DNA from: an uncultured Prevotellaceae bacterium
GTDB taxonomy: Bacteria; Bacteroidota; Bacteroidia; Bacteroidales; Bacteroidaceae
Assembly (NCBI GenBank): GCA_902800435.1
Contig: CADCEQ010000001.1
Location: 124,001 to 188,000 of the forward strand
Direction of reading: 5' to 3'
Length of the DNA stretch: 64,000 nucleotides
In this document: piece after piece, positions 25,024 through 33,726 of the stretch
How the letters are laid out: each line of letters begins with the position of its first letter
Numbering within the stretch: the stretch's first letter is position 1
Notes under the pieces: model-generated
The model's database searches: none
What the model was told of the DNA's origin: nothing
What the model saw: the letters and a program-made list of their open reading frames with translations, nothing else
Program-made: the position numbers and the translations under genes

Positions 25024-25824
25024 ATGAAGAAACTATTATTATTGATTGCCGTTGCAGCTATGGCGACAATGGGCTATGCACAGAAAATGCTGGTGCTCTA
25101 CTATTCGGAGACGGGAACGACGAAGACCGTTGCAGAGGAGTTGCAGAAACAGACGGGTGCCGACATCGAATGTATCGAGGCCGTGAAGCCCTACTCGGGA
25201 AACTTCCAGGAGACGATGCAGCGCGGACAGCGGGAGATGCAGAACGGCGAGCTGCCTGAACTGAAACCGCTGAAGTCGAAGTTGGCTGACTACGACGTCA
25301 TCTTCCTCGGCTATCCCATCTGGTTTGGCACTTATGCCGTGCCCATTGCAACGCTGGTGAAGGAGAACGACTTCGCTGGCAAGACGATTGTGCCGTTCTG
25401 CACATTCGGCAGCGGCGGCCTGAACACGTCGGCCGATGCGCTGAAGAAAGCGCTGCCGAAGGCTACGATTAAGGAGGGCTATGGCCTGCGTACGGCACGT
25501 GTGGCTGCTGCCGCGAAGGAGCTAGACCGATTTCTGAAGGAGAACGGCTACAAGAAGGGCAAAGTTGAGAAGCTGCCCGAATACTCGGCACAGGTGCCTG
25601 TGACGGATGCCGACAAGGCCATATTCGATGCCGCCTGCTCAAGCTATCAGTTCCCGCTTGGTACACCTTCGACGGTTGGCAAGCGCCAGACCGCCGAGAG
25701 CACGGACTATAAATTCACGGTAAAGAGCCGCGGCTTCGACGGTACCGAGTCTTCATCCGTCATCTACGTGACGGTGGGCAAGCAGCAGGGTGCGAAGCCG
25801 GAGTTCACACAGGTAGTGAGGTAA
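25024..25824 (+). CDS. Exported flavodoxin-like protein
   Basis: A 266-aa protein: signal peptide MKKLLLLIAVAAMATMGYAQ, then a flavodoxin domain (~20-165) with the FMN phosphate loop YSETGTTKTVAEEL, IFLGYPIWFGTYAVP and PFCTFGSGGLNTSAD, then an ~80-residue C-terminal extension (from about EYSAQVPVTDADKA) that I do not recognise. The ATG at 25024 is used; a TTG two codons upstream is less likely. It would carry electrons or act on quinones in the periplasm, which is unusual for flavodoxins but known in Bacteroidetes annotations. Last gene of the second giant-protein unit; its end converges on the DUF2851 gene 17 bases away. Confidence 0.85.
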   Translation: MKKLLLLIAVAAMATMGYAQKMLVLYYSETGTTKTVAEELQKQTGADIECIEAVKPYSGNFQETMQRGQREMQNGELPELKPLKSKLADYDVIFLGYPIWFGTYAVPIATLVKENDFAGKTIVPFCTFGSGGLNTSADALKKALPKATIKEGYGLRTARVAAAAKELDRFLKENGYKKGKVEKLPEYSAQVPVTDADKAIFDAACSSYQFPLGTPSTVGKRQTAESTDYKFTVKSRGFDGTESSSVIYVTVGKQQGAKPEFTQVVR

Positions 25825-25841
25825 AGTGAGGAGTTGAGGAA

Positions 25842-27146
25842 TTAACGGAGATTTCCCTTTTTCAGATATTCGTAACCGATGCGACAGCGCAGGCAGTCGC
25901 GTCGGTTACAGTATTCATTCTTTAGTTGTATGAGAGCCTGTGAGTCGCCGGCCGACTCGACGGGGAGTCCGCACTCCTGCCAAAGGCGGATGATGTGATT
26001 CTGCTCGGGGCGCAGCTGTTCGAGCAGGTCGAAGGCGCGGTCGCAGAGTTCCTCCTTCTGGCGGTGGCGGCCCACGGCGAAAAGCACAGGGATGGCCGTA
26101 TTGATAATGAGCACGTTGATGGAGCTGGCACTGAGGCGCTTGGCGTTCTTCGTGCTGAGCGAGCCAAAGGCGTAGTGGGTCTCCCAGTAGGGCGTGACGT
26201 GGGTGGCGAGCAGCGCCTTCAGCTGGTCGACGGTCTTGCAGTCGATGAGCTGGCTCAGACCGGCCCGCCCCTCGTAGTAGAGATTGGCCAGCTGGGCCAG
26301 ACGGATGTGGGGGAAGTTCTGGGGCCGCAGGCGGAGGAAGTTCCACTGGCGGGCATCCATCGGCTGCATCGAGAACTTATGGGCCAGATACTGATACTCG
26401 TTGCGCAGACGGGCCAGGTAGCCGTCGCTGAGGGCGTCCTGCTGGCAGTGTTTGGGCACGGTGTCGAGCTCGAGGAGTCCGGCCTGTCCGAGGAAGATGG
26501 CCTCTATCTGGAAAAGGTCGTCGCGGTGGTGGGCCACGGCGTTCATGGGCACGTTGAGCGCCCACTGCTCGAAGGCTTCGCTATTGATGCCGAAGCCGTA
26601 GTTACGGGCCAGCGTGACGAAGTAGGCATCCTCCCACGAGCCGTCGCACTGCTCGGCACGACGGCGGATGTCGTCGGTCTTGCGCTCTAAGCGCTCGGTC
26701 TGCAACGCCGCCATCCAGGCGTGGACGGTGAGCGCGCTGAGGTCGGGGATGATCTTGTAGCAGGGCGGATACTGGTCGGTGCGCAGCAGCTCGTCGTAAT
26801 TCTCGCGCACCTGCTGGGGCACGCTGAGCTGCAGCTGGGGGATGTAGTGGCCGTCGGAGGTGCGCACGTCGGTATCAGCCACCTCGCAGACGTGGAGCAC
26901 GACGTTGTCGTAGCGCGGGTCGCTGTCGTGGCCGTGCTGGTACCAGTCGCTGGCGCGGTCGTGAATCTCGACGTTGCCCACCCAGAGGGTGCCGCCAATG
27001 CGCACCTTGGCATTGAAGAAGTCGGGCCCGGCGTTGCGGTTGTGCAGTCCCGGGTCGATGATTTCCACCTCGCGGCCGTCGGTTGTCGTCAACTCTTTCA
27101 GCGGCAGCATCTTGTGCTTCCAAGTGTAGTGCAGGAGTATCTCCAT
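25842..27146 (-). CDS. DUF2851 family protein
   Basis: A 434-aa cytoplasmic protein of DUF2851, a family mostly confined to Bacteroidetes and of unknown function. Recognisable blocks are MEILLHYTWKHKMLPLKELT, HNRNAGPDFFNAKVRIGGTL, WVGNVEIHDRASDWYQHGHD (a nuclease-like core is suspected for the family but unproven) and the C-terminal cysteine cluster CNRRDCLRCRIGYEYLK. The ATG at 27144-27146 is chosen because the longer frame runs through the promoter at 27173-27202. It is divergent from the GH43 gene, with both promoters inside ~60 bases. Confidence 0.88.
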   Translation of the reverse strand: MEILLHYTWKHKMLPLKELTTTDGREVEIIDPGLHNRNAGPDFFNAKVRIGGTLWVGNVEIHDRASDWYQHGHDSDPRYDNVVLHVCEVADTDVRTSDGHYIPQLQLSVPQQVRENYDELLRTDQYPPCYKIIPDLSALTVHAWMAALQTERLERKTDDIRRRAEQCDGSWEDAYFVTLARNYGFGINSEAFEQWALNVPMNAVAHHRDDLFQIEAIFLGQAGLLELDTVPKHCQQDALSDGYLARLRNEYQYLAHKFSMQPMDARQWNFLRLRPQNFPHIRLAQLANLYYEGRAGLSQLIDCKTVDQLKALLATHVTPYWETHYAFGSLSTKNAKRLSASSINVLIINTAIPVLFAVGRHRQKEELCDRAFDLLEQLRPEQNHIIRLWQECGLPVESAGDSQALIQLKNEYCNRRDCLRCRIGYEYLKKGNLR

Positions 27147-27172
27147 AAGCCAGAATCCCTCGTTTTTGTCGG

Positions 27173-27202
27173 CAAAGATACTAAAAAAAGGTAATTCTGC
27201 AA
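27173..27202 (-). promoter_or_regulatory. DUF2851 promoter
   Basis: Minus-strand TATCTTTG at 27173-27180 and TTG at 27200-27202, spacer 19. Confidence 0.7.
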
Positions 27203-27222
27203 GGTTTTTCGAAAAATATGTG

Positions 27223-27230
27223 TAATTTTG
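27223..27230 (+). promoter_or_regulatory. Putative -7 box of the GH43-dapB-lepB operon
   Basis: TAATTTTG, 41 bases before the GH43 ATG; a T-rich stretch at 27205-27209 may stand in for the -33 element. Confidence 0.5.
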
Positions 27231-27270
27231 CAACCAAATATCTTTAAGAGTCGTCGAACGACAGAACAAA

Positions 27271-29061
27271 ATGAAGCAGATGAAGTATTCTTTCCTCTTG
27301 TTTGTGTCGGTGTTGGCGCTGGTAGGGAGTGTGCCTGCCAGCGGCTATAAGCTGAACCGCGTGAGTGTCCACGACCCGTCGGTGGTGTGGGTGCCAAACT
27401 CGCAATTCTACTACATCTTCGGATCGCACCGCGCCACAGCCCGCTCGAAGGACCTGATGAACTGGTCGGCTGTCAATTCGCTGTGGGGCACGGTGAACAG
27501 TGCGGGCACGACGGTGAGCAACGTGGCCAACGAGAAAGCCTTCGTGACGAACATGACGAAGACCATAACCGTGGGCGGCGAGGAGCGCGAGCTGAAGTTC
27601 GACGCTCAGGCATGGTCGGCTGCCTACGGCGACTATAGCGTCAACGGCAACATGTGGGCGCCCGACGTCATCTACAACCCCGTGCTGCAGCTATGGTGCA
27701 TGTACCTGAGCATCAACGGGCCTCACTGGAACTCAAGCATTATCCTGCTGACGTCGAAGAACATTGCGGGCCCTTACGTCTATCAGGCACCGGTCGTCAT
27801 CAGCGGCTTCAACGTGGCTGGCGCACCCGCAAGCCTCAGCTACAAGAATACCGACCTTGAGCTGGTCATCGGCACGCAGAACAGTCTGCCCGGCCGCTAT
27901 AACACCGGCGGCAACTGGGGCCGCCGCTGGCCGCACGCCATCGACCCCTGCGTGTTCTACGACGAGGACGGACGGCTCTGGCTGTCGTACGGCTCATGGA
28001 GCGGCGGCATCTGGATGCTGGAGCTCGACGAGAACACCGGCCTGCGCGATTACGATGTGAAATATCCATCGACGGGCGGCTCGACCGACGGCGTGACCAG
28101 CGACCCCTACTTCGGCAAGAAGGTGGCGGGCGGCTACTACGTGTCGGGCGAGGCATCGTATATCGAACATATCGGCGACTACTACTTCCTGTTTGTCACC
28201 TACGGCGGACTGGAACAGAAGGGCGGCTACCAGATGCGCGTGTTCCGCTCGAGGAAGCCCGACGGGCCCTACGTCGATGCGATGGGCAAGAATGCCATCT
28301 TCCAGAACTACGCGCTGAACTTCGGCCCCAATGCCGACACGCGGGGCGTGAACATCTTCGGCGCCTACGGGAAGTGGGGCGACATGATTGCCACCGACGG
28401 TGAGCGGGCTCAGGGCCACAACTCCATCATCGCCGCCGAGGACGGGCGCACGTACCTGGTCTATCACAGCCGTTTCCAGAACGGCGGCGAAGGCCATCAG
28501 GTGCGCGTCCACCAGGTGTTCCAGAACCAGAACGGCTGGCTCGTGGCCGCGCCGTTCGAGTACACGGGCGAGAAGGTGAAGAGCGCCGACATCGCCACGA
28601 CGCAGCAGGTGGCCACGCCACTGATAGCGGGCACCTACCAGCTGCTGATACATAGGTACGGACTGGACCATGCCAAAATGGAACTGGCGACACCCGAGGA
28701 GATTATCCTGCACGCCGACGGCACCATCAGCGGCAGCCGCACGGGCACATGGAGCATCGCCGAGGAGGGCACATCGTATGTGAACATCAAGATAGGCACG
28801 ACCACTTATAAGGGCGTGATGGTGGAGCAGACGATGGAGCCGAGCCAGACGAAGAAGACGGTGGCCTTCACGGCGCTGGCCAACAGCGGCGTCACGGTGT
28901 GGGGATACCGCACGGGCGACGACCTGACGGGCATAAGCGGGGTTGCGATGGAATCGCAACAAACGAGGAAGGCGGCGATGTTCGACCTGCAGGGACGGCG
29001 CGTCGGTGAGCCTGGGCACAGGGGCGTCTATATAGTAAACGGTAAGAAAGTAATAAGATAA
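27271..29061 (+). CDS. Exported GH43 endo-alpha-1,5-arabinanase-like enzyme
   Basis: A 596-aa secreted arabinan-degrading enzyme. Signal peptide MKQMKYSFLLFVSVLALVGS; the five-bladed GH43 propeller follows with catalytic base in SVHDPSVVWV (~36), the pKa-modulating Asp in HAIDPCVFYDEDG and the acid Glu in YVSGEASYIE (~294). After ~430 comes a C-terminal beta domain (GTYQLLIHRYGLDHAKMELA onward) like the extra domain of large GH43 arabinanases. The last ~30 residues (AAMFDLQGRRVGEPGHRG then VYIVNGKKVIR) are the same tail type as in the giant protein at 14670. Works on the same polymer class as the GH51 and GH105 enzymes at 39.9-45.9 kb. Only four bases separate it from dapB, an odd functional mix. 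Confidence 0.88.
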   Translation: MKQMKYSFLLFVSVLALVGSVPASGYKLNRVSVHDPSVVWVPNSQFYYIFGSHRATARSKDLMNWSAVNSLWGTVNSAGTTVSNVANEKAFVTNMTKTITVGGEERELKFDAQAWSAAYGDYSVNGNMWAPDVIYNPVLQLWCMYLSINGPHWNSSIILLTSKNIAGPYVYQAPVVISGFNVAGAPASLSYKNTDLELVIGTQNSLPGRYNTGGNWGRRWPHAIDPCVFYDEDGRLWLSYGSWSGGIWMLELDENTGLRDYDVKYPSTGGSTDGVTSDPYFGKKVAGGYYVSGEASYIEHIGDYYFLFVTYGGLEQKGGYQMRVFRSRKPDGPYVDAMGKNAIFQNYALNFGPNADTRGVNIFGAYGKWGDMIATDGERAQGHNSIIAAEDGRTYLVYHSRFQNGGEGHQVRVHQVFQNQNGWLVAAPFEYTGEKVKSADIATTQQVATPLIAGTYQLLIHRYGLDHAKMELATPEEIILHADGTISGSRTGTWSIAEEGTSYVNIKIGTTTYKGVMVEQTMEPSQTKKTVAFTALANSGVTVWGYRTGDDLTGISGVAMESQQTRKAAMFDLQGRRVGEPGHRGVYIVNGKKVIR

Positions 29062-29065
29062 AGGT

Positions 29066-29782
29066 ATGAAAATAGCATTGATAGGCTACGGCAAGATGGG
29101 CAAGATGATTGAGCAGATTGCCCTGGAGCGTGGCCACGAGATTGTGAGCATCATCGACATTGACAACCAGCAGGACTTCGACAGTCCTGAGTTTGCATCG
29201 GCCGACGTGGCCATTGAGTTCACCGCCCCGCAGGTGGCCTACGGCAACTACCTGAAGGCGTGGGCCAAGGGCGTGAAGGTGGTATCGGGCTCGACGGGCT
29301 GGATGAAGGAGCACGGCGACGACGTACGCAAGGCGTGTGCCGAGAACGGCAAGACGCTGTTCTGGGCCTCGAACTTCTCTATTGGCGTAGCCATCTTCTC
29401 GGCCGTGAACCGCTACTTAGCCAAAATCATGAACCAGTTCCCGCAGTACGATGTGGAGATGGAGGAGACGCACCACGTGCACAAGCTCGACCACCCCAGC
29501 GGCACGGCCATCACGCTGGCCGAGGAAATTGTGGCCGAGATTGACCGCAAGGACGCTTGGGCCGAGGACACCACCGACCCGAAGCTGCTGCGCGTAGACC
29601 ACATACGCAGGGGCGAGGTGCCTGGCATCCACACCATCCGCTATGACTCGGATGCCGACCTCATTACCATCAGCCACGACGCCCACTCGCGCAAGGGCTT
29701 TGCGCTGGGTGCCGTGCTGGCTGCTGAGTACACCAAGGACCACGAGGGCCTGCTGACAATCTCGGATATGTTTTCCTTTTAG
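29066..29782 (+). CDS. dapB: 4-hydroxy-tetrahydrodipicolinate reductase
   Basis: NAD(P)H-dependent step of lysine/diaminopimelate synthesis, cytoplasmic. 238 aa. Rossmann start MKIALIGYGKMGKMIEQIAL and the substrate-binding and catalytic motif ETHHVHKLDHPSGT at residues 134-147 (His137, Lys140) are intact; ISHDAHSRKGFALGAVLAAE is the typical C-terminus. It heads the dapB-lepB-lepB2-wbqC run that is conserved in Bacteroidales; no own promoter is evident, so it may be read from the GH43 promoter. Confidence 0.95.
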   Translation: MKIALIGYGKMGKMIEQIALERGHEIVSIIDIDNQQDFDSPEFASADVAIEFTAPQVAYGNYLKAWAKGVKVVSGSTGWMKEHGDDVRKACAENGKTLFWASNFSIGVAIFSAVNRYLAKIMNQFPQYDVEMEETHHVHKLDHPSGTAITLAEEIVAEIDRKDAWAEDTTDPKLLRVDHIRRGEVPGIHTIRYDSDADLITISHDAHSRKGFALGAVLAAEYTKDHEGLLTISDMFSF

Positions 29783-29819
29783 GAGACAGGTAGACAAGTA
29801 AACAAGGAGTTCAAGACAA

Positions 29820-31253
29820 ATGAAAACAAAGAAGAAAGAAAAGCTGGACCCCCGGAAACAGTGGGCGAAGTTCATCGTTGTGCTGGTGCTCTACCTGCTG
29901 TTCCTCTACTGGGTAAAGTCGTGGTGGGGACTGTTGGTAGTGCCGTTCATCTACGACGCATATATCTCGAAGAAAATCAAGTGGCAGTGGTGGAAGGAGT
30001 CGGAAGGCCCCACCAAGTGGATCATGTCGTGGGTCGACGCCCTGGTGTTTGCCTTGGTGGCCGTCTACTTCATTAACCTGTTCTTCTTCCAGAACTACGT
30101 GATACCGTCGAGTTCGTTGGAGAAGTCGCTGCTGACGGGCGACTACCTGTTTGTGTCGAAGGTGAGCTACGGCCCCCGCATCCCCGAGACGCCGCTGACT
30201 ATGCCGCTGACGCAGCACACGCTGCCCGTCTTCGAGTGCAAGTCGTACATCGAATGGCCCCACTGGGACTATCGCCGCGTGAAGGGCTTCGGCAACGTCG
30301 AGCTGAACGATATCGTCGTGTTCAACTATCCCGCCGGCGACACCATCTGCAACAACCAGCAGTACCAGACGGAGTATTACCACCTATGCTATATGCTGGG
30401 CTATCAGGCCCTGCCCAACCATCCCGACCCTGACTCGCTCAGCGCCGAGCAGCGGCTGAAATTCTTCCAGACCGTCTATAACACGGGACGGCAGGTCATC
30501 CTCGACCACTTCGGCGACTTCGGCGGCGTGTCAACGCGCCCCACCGACCGTCGCGAGAACTACGTGAAGCGCTGCGTCGGTCTGCCCGGTCAGACGCTGC
30601 AGATTAAGAACCGCATTGTCTACCTCGACGGCAAGGCCAATAAAGAGCCCGACAACGTACAGTACACCTACCACGTCAAGCTGAAGCAGGGACTGCCCGA
30701 CGAACTGATGCAGGAGCTGGGCATCTCGATGGAGGACCTTATGCAGCTGAACCAGCTGGGCTACATGCCGCTGACGAAGCACGCCGTCGACGTGCTCGGT
30801 GCCCGCAAGGACCTGGTGGAGAGCATCACGCTGAACACCGAGGCCGAGGAGCGCGACATCTACCCGCAGAACGGCAACATGCACTGGACGCGCGACAACT
30901 ACGGTCCCATCTGGATTCCGAAGAAGGGCGAGAGCATCAAGCTGACGCTCGACAACCTGCCCATTTACGAGCGGCCCATCCGTGCCTACGAGGGCAACCA
31001 GCTTGAGGTGAAGGACGGGAAAATCTATATCAACGGCAAAGAATCTAATGAATATACGTTCAAGCTGGACTACTACTGGATGCAGGGCGACAACCGCCAC
31101 AACTCCGCCGACTCGCGCTACTGGGGCTTTGTGCCCGAGGACCACATCGTCGGCAAGCCCATCTTCATCTGGTGGTCGAGCGACCCCGACCGCCGTGGCA
31201 TGAACGGCATCCGCTGGAGCCGCCTGTTCCGCTTCGTCGACAACATCAAGTAG
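29820..31253 (+). CDS. lepB: Signal peptidase I
   Basis: Inner-membrane protease that removes signal peptides from exported proteins. 477 aa, long for the family because of a large insert typical of Bacteroidetes. Two N-terminal membrane segments (~18-45 and ~68-90) precede the catalytic serine, Ser99 in VIPSSSLEKSLL, and the catalytic lysine, Lys250 in NYVKRCVGLPGQ. Box GDNRHNSADSRYWGFVPEDH is complete. An active enzyme is expected. It is followed 38 bases later by a shorter paralogue in which both catalytic residues are replaced. Confidence 0.94.
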   Translation: MKTKKKEKLDPRKQWAKFIVVLVLYLLFLYWVKSWWGLLVVPFIYDAYISKKIKWQWWKESEGPTKWIMSWVDALVFALVAVYFINLFFFQNYVIPSSSLEKSLLTGDYLFVSKVSYGPRIPETPLTMPLTQHTLPVFECKSYIEWPHWDYRRVKGFGNVELNDIVVFNYPAGDTICNNQQYQTEYYHLCYMLGYQALPNHPDPDSLSAEQRLKFFQTVYNTGRQVILDHFGDFGGVSTRPTDRRENYVKRCVGLPGQTLQIKNRIVYLDGKANKEPDNVQYTYHVKLKQGLPDELMQELGISMEDLMQLNQLGYMPLTKHAVDVLGARKDLVESITLNTEAEERDIYPQNGNMHWTRDNYGPIWIPKKGESIKLTLDNLPIYERPIRAYEGNQLEVKDGKIYINGKESNEYTFKLDYYWMQGDNRHNSADSRYWGFVPEDHIVGKPIFIWWSSDPDRRGMNGIRWSRLFRFVDNIK

Positions 31254-31261
31254 TTTCTCTT

Positions 31262-31282
31262 TGCTGCAACACTGTTGCAGCA
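31262..31282. repeat. 21-base perfect palindrome between lepB and its paralogue
   Basis: Arms tgctgcaaca and tgttgcagca around one C, centred 20 bases before the ATG at 31292. It could be a protein-binding site or an RNA hairpin next to the translation start. Confidence 0.85.
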
Positions 31283-31291
31283 TAGACAACA

Positions 31292-31789
31292 ATGCGCAGT
31301 ACGCTGAAGTTCCTCTTGGCGCTGGCGGTGGCGTTCGTCGTGATGATGGCGTTCCGCGCGCTGGTCTTTACCATCTATACCGTGCCCGGCTCTCAGTTGG
31401 AGCCGGCGTTCAAGGCGGGCGACAGGGTGATGGTGAACCGTTGGTCGTATGGCCTGCGCACGGGGGGCGAGGGACTCTTCTCCTACGGACGGCTGTGCTG
31501 GCAGGCCGTTGATAAAGGCGACTATGTCGCCGTCGACGACACTGTCGGCAATGTTTCTGTAGGCCAGTGTACGGGCTTGCCCGGCGACACCGTCAAGTGG
31601 CAGGGGCGTACCTTCGTCGTGCCGGGGAAAGCCAGTTGCGCCAAGCACGACTACTACATGATCGACCGCTTCGGACTGATTCGCGAGGAGCAGATTATCG
31701 GGCGCGTGTTCCTTATTGTATATAACCACGCCCCAGGCAGCTTCTTCTGGAATGGCTACGATACCGACCGACTGCTGCTGTCACGATAA
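31292..31789 (+). CDS. Signal-peptidase-I-like protein lacking catalytic residues
   Basis: A 165-aa membrane protein with one N-terminal membrane helix (~5-28) and an S26-type fold: YTVPGSQLEPAFKAGDRVMV, RWSYGLR and GQCTGLPGDTVKW align without gaps to signal peptidase boxes. In the alignment the nucleophile serine (Ser of PSxSM) corresponds to Gln35 and the general-base lysine (of KRxxGLPGD) to Gly91, so it should not cleave peptides by the usual mechanism. Position after lepB is conserved in Bacteroidales, so a structural or regulatory role is possible. A neighbouring Ser34 could only serve if the loop is shifted. Confidence 0.85.
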   Translation: MRSTLKFLLALAVAFVVMMAFRALVFTIYTVPGSQLEPAFKAGDRVMVNRWSYGLRTGGEGLFSYGRLCWQAVDKGDYVAVDDTVGNVSVGQCTGLPGDTVKWQGRTFVVPGKASCAKHDYYMIDRFGLIREEQIIGRVFLIVYNHAPGSFFWNGYDTDRLLLSR

Positions 31790-31790
31790 G

Positions 31791-32387
31791 ATGAACGTGC
31801 TGCTCTCAACGACCTACTTCGGGCCCATACAGTGGTACCAGAAGCTCTACCGCGCCGACGAGGCGTGGATAGAGCGCCACGAGACATTCCAGAAGCAGAC
31901 TTACCGCAACCGCTGCGTCATTGCCACCACACAGGGCACGCAGGCGCTGACCGTTCCCGTGGAACGGGGCAACTCTCAACTTATCAAGGATATCCGCATC
32001 AGCGACCACGGCAACTGGCGCCACCTGCACTGGAACGCCCTGAAGTCGGCCTACGGCGACTCGCCATTCTTCATGTATTATGAAGACGACCTGCGCCCGT
32101 TCTTTGAGCAGCGCTGGAATTTCCTTTTCGACTTCAACGAGGCTATCCGCGAAAAGATATGCGAGCTGATTGACATCCAGCCTCATGTAAATCTTACTGA
32201 CCATTTTGCAGTTGAAGTAGCAGGCGACTTCCGTTCTGCCATCAACCCCAAGCACCCGGCACCCGACCCTGACTTCACCCCACGCAGATACTATCAGGTC
32301 TACGAGGCGAAGCACGGCTTTCAGCCGAACCTCAGCATCGTAGACCTGCTGTTCAATATGGGACCGGAGGCTATCTTCTACCTCTGA
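31791..32387 (+). CDS. WbqC family protein
   Basis: A 198-aa protein of the WbqC-like family, often found near polysaccharide genes and of unproven enzymatic role. It starts MNVLLSTTYFGPIQWYQKLY one base after the previous stop; a 25-codon longer frame exists but overlaps that gene. Conserved blocks are FQKQTYRNRCVIATTQG, ISDHGNWRHLHWNALKSAYG, SPFFMYYEDDL and the C-terminal LSIVDLLFNMGPEAIFYL. End of the dapB-lepB-lepB2-wbqC run; converges on the DUF2264 gene six bases away. Confidence 0.9.
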   Translation: MNVLLSTTYFGPIQWYQKLYRADEAWIERHETFQKQTYRNRCVIATTQGTQALTVPVERGNSQLIKDIRISDHGNWRHLHWNALKSAYGDSPFFMYYEDDLRPFFEQRWNFLFDFNEAIREKICELIDIQPHVNLTDHFAVEVAGDFRSAINPKHPAPDPDFTPRRYYQVYEAKHGFQPNLSIVDLLFNMGPEAIFYL

Positions 32388-32393
32388 TTATTC

Positions 32394-33659
32394 TTACCAG
32401 CGATCCTTTGTCTGGATATCATCGGCCCAACGGTGGTCCTTCGGGAAGGGCTGGCCGCCCCATGCCTTGACCTGCGTCCACGGCTCGGCCTTGTCGGTCC
32501 AGAACGGATGGTCGGCGGGCAGACCAAGGGGCATGAACGAGAGGCTGGTCATGTAGAGCGAGCCATTGTTGGTGTACCAGTCGGCCGTCTCAGGCTGGTG
32601 ACCGCAGAAGCCGATGGTCAGGAAACCAGCATCGTTATAGTTCTGCTGTTGGTCGAACATCCTGTGCATCACAGCGGTCAGGGCGGCGCGCACCTGTCCG
32701 TTCGACAAATCCTTCGGCAGCTTCTGGTACCACGCCATCAGTGCCAAAGGCTGCATGGCGGCCAAACGGTAGGGCGTGCTCCGGCCGATGACGGGGAAGG
32801 TGCCCTCGGGCGAGATGAAGCGCTCGAGGATAATACTGAACTTCTGCGCGCGCTTCAGGGCACGGTCGTAGTACTTCTTGTATTCCAAGCGGGTATTGGC
32901 CTTGGCGTCAATCATGTTCTGCAGCGTCTCCAAGTACATAGCGTGGAACACGTAGCTCGAGTAGTAGTCGAACGCGAAGACCGGGCCATCGGCATACCAG
33001 CCGTCGCCGACGTACCACTCCTCCACCTTGCGGATTGTCATCATCACGCGGAAGTCGTCGTACTCCTTCAACCCCACGGCCTTAGCAATGAAACTCTCGA
33101 TGACGCTGGAGAAGAGGAACCAGTTGGTGTAGGGCGGCTCAATGGAGCGCAGCTTCTTGAACTCCGCGATGTAGCGGTCCTTGGTGGTCTGGTCGAGCGG
33201 TACCCACAGGGCATCGTAGGCACGGATAAACGACTCAGCGATATAGGCTGCATCGACGAGGTTCTGGCCTGAGGCGCCCCAGACGAGGTAGTCGGGCGAC
33301 TGCGGATCAACGGAGTTCTTGTAGGAGGCCAGCGCCCACTCCCGCAACTGCCGGCGCTGTTGTCCTTCTGCGGTGTCGTCGTCGGGCAAAGCCAGCCACG
33401 GAGCTACGCCCGCCATCAAGCGTCCGAAAGTCTCCATGTAGACCACTTTACGATTGCGGTTGTCGAACGATGGCGAGAACTCTGTCTTCATGTTCTTCTG
33501 CAGTTCGCCCTTGGCCATGTTCTCCAATACGGGCTGTGCCATCTTGTAAGTCAGCTCGCACCAATACTCGCGGTCGGTCTGCACCGCTTTCTTCACCTTC
33601 TTGGCCTCAACGGGTGTCAGCGCTATCAGCGCCATCAGTAGAATAATTGCTTTCTTCAT
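32394..33659 (-). CDS. Exported DUF2264 protein (putative glycan hydrolase)
   Basis: A 421-aa exported protein of DUF2264, an (alpha/alpha)6-barrel-like family found in polysaccharide utilisation loci of Bacteroidetes; activity on rhamnogalacturonan-type side chains is suspected but not settled. The start MKKAIILLMALIALTPVEAK is a signal peptide; the longer frame upstream overlaps the promoter. Visible blocks are YMETFGRLMAGVAPWLALPD, EPPYTNWFLFSSVIESFIAK, WYVGDGWYADGPVFAFDYYS and VIGRSTPYRLAAMQPLALMA. It is transcribed separately from the serpin operon, whose terminator holds part of its promoter. Confidence 0.85.
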   Translation of the reverse strand: MKKAIILLMALIALTPVEAKKVKKAVQTDREYWCELTYKMAQPVLENMAKGELQKNMKTEFSPSFDNRNRKVVYMETFGRLMAGVAPWLALPDDDTAEGQQRRQLREWALASYKNSVDPQSPDYLVWGASGQNLVDAAYIAESFIRAYDALWVPLDQTTKDRYIAEFKKLRSIEPPYTNWFLFSSVIESFIAKAVGLKEYDDFRVMMTIRKVEEWYVGDGWYADGPVFAFDYYSSYVFHAMYLETLQNMIDAKANTRLEYKKYYDRALKRAQKFSIILERFISPEGTFPVIGRSTPYRLAAMQPLALMAWYQKLPKDLSNGQVRAALTAVMHRMFDQQQNYNDAGFLTIGFCGHQPETADWYTNNGSLYMTSLSFMPLGLPADHPFWTDKAEPWTQVKAWGGQPFPKDHRWADDIQTKDRW

Positions 33660-33696
33660 AGGTATTTGTTTTAGTATTTCTTGGCTGTTCAGAATG

Positions 33697-33726
33697 CAAA
33701 AGTAAACAAAAAAGCCGAAAGTGCAA
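33697..33726 (-). promoter_or_regulatory. DUF2264 promoter, overlapping a terminator
   Basis: TACTTTTG at 33697-33704 and TTG at 33724-33726 on the minus strand, spacer 19. The -33 element falls in the loop of the upstream terminator. Confidence 0.65.

Noticed and set aside
31292..31789. Pseudogene of lepB
   Set aside because: The frame is intact, has its own start and conserved structural boxes, and the linkage looks conserved, so a maintained catalytically dead protein is more likely than decay.
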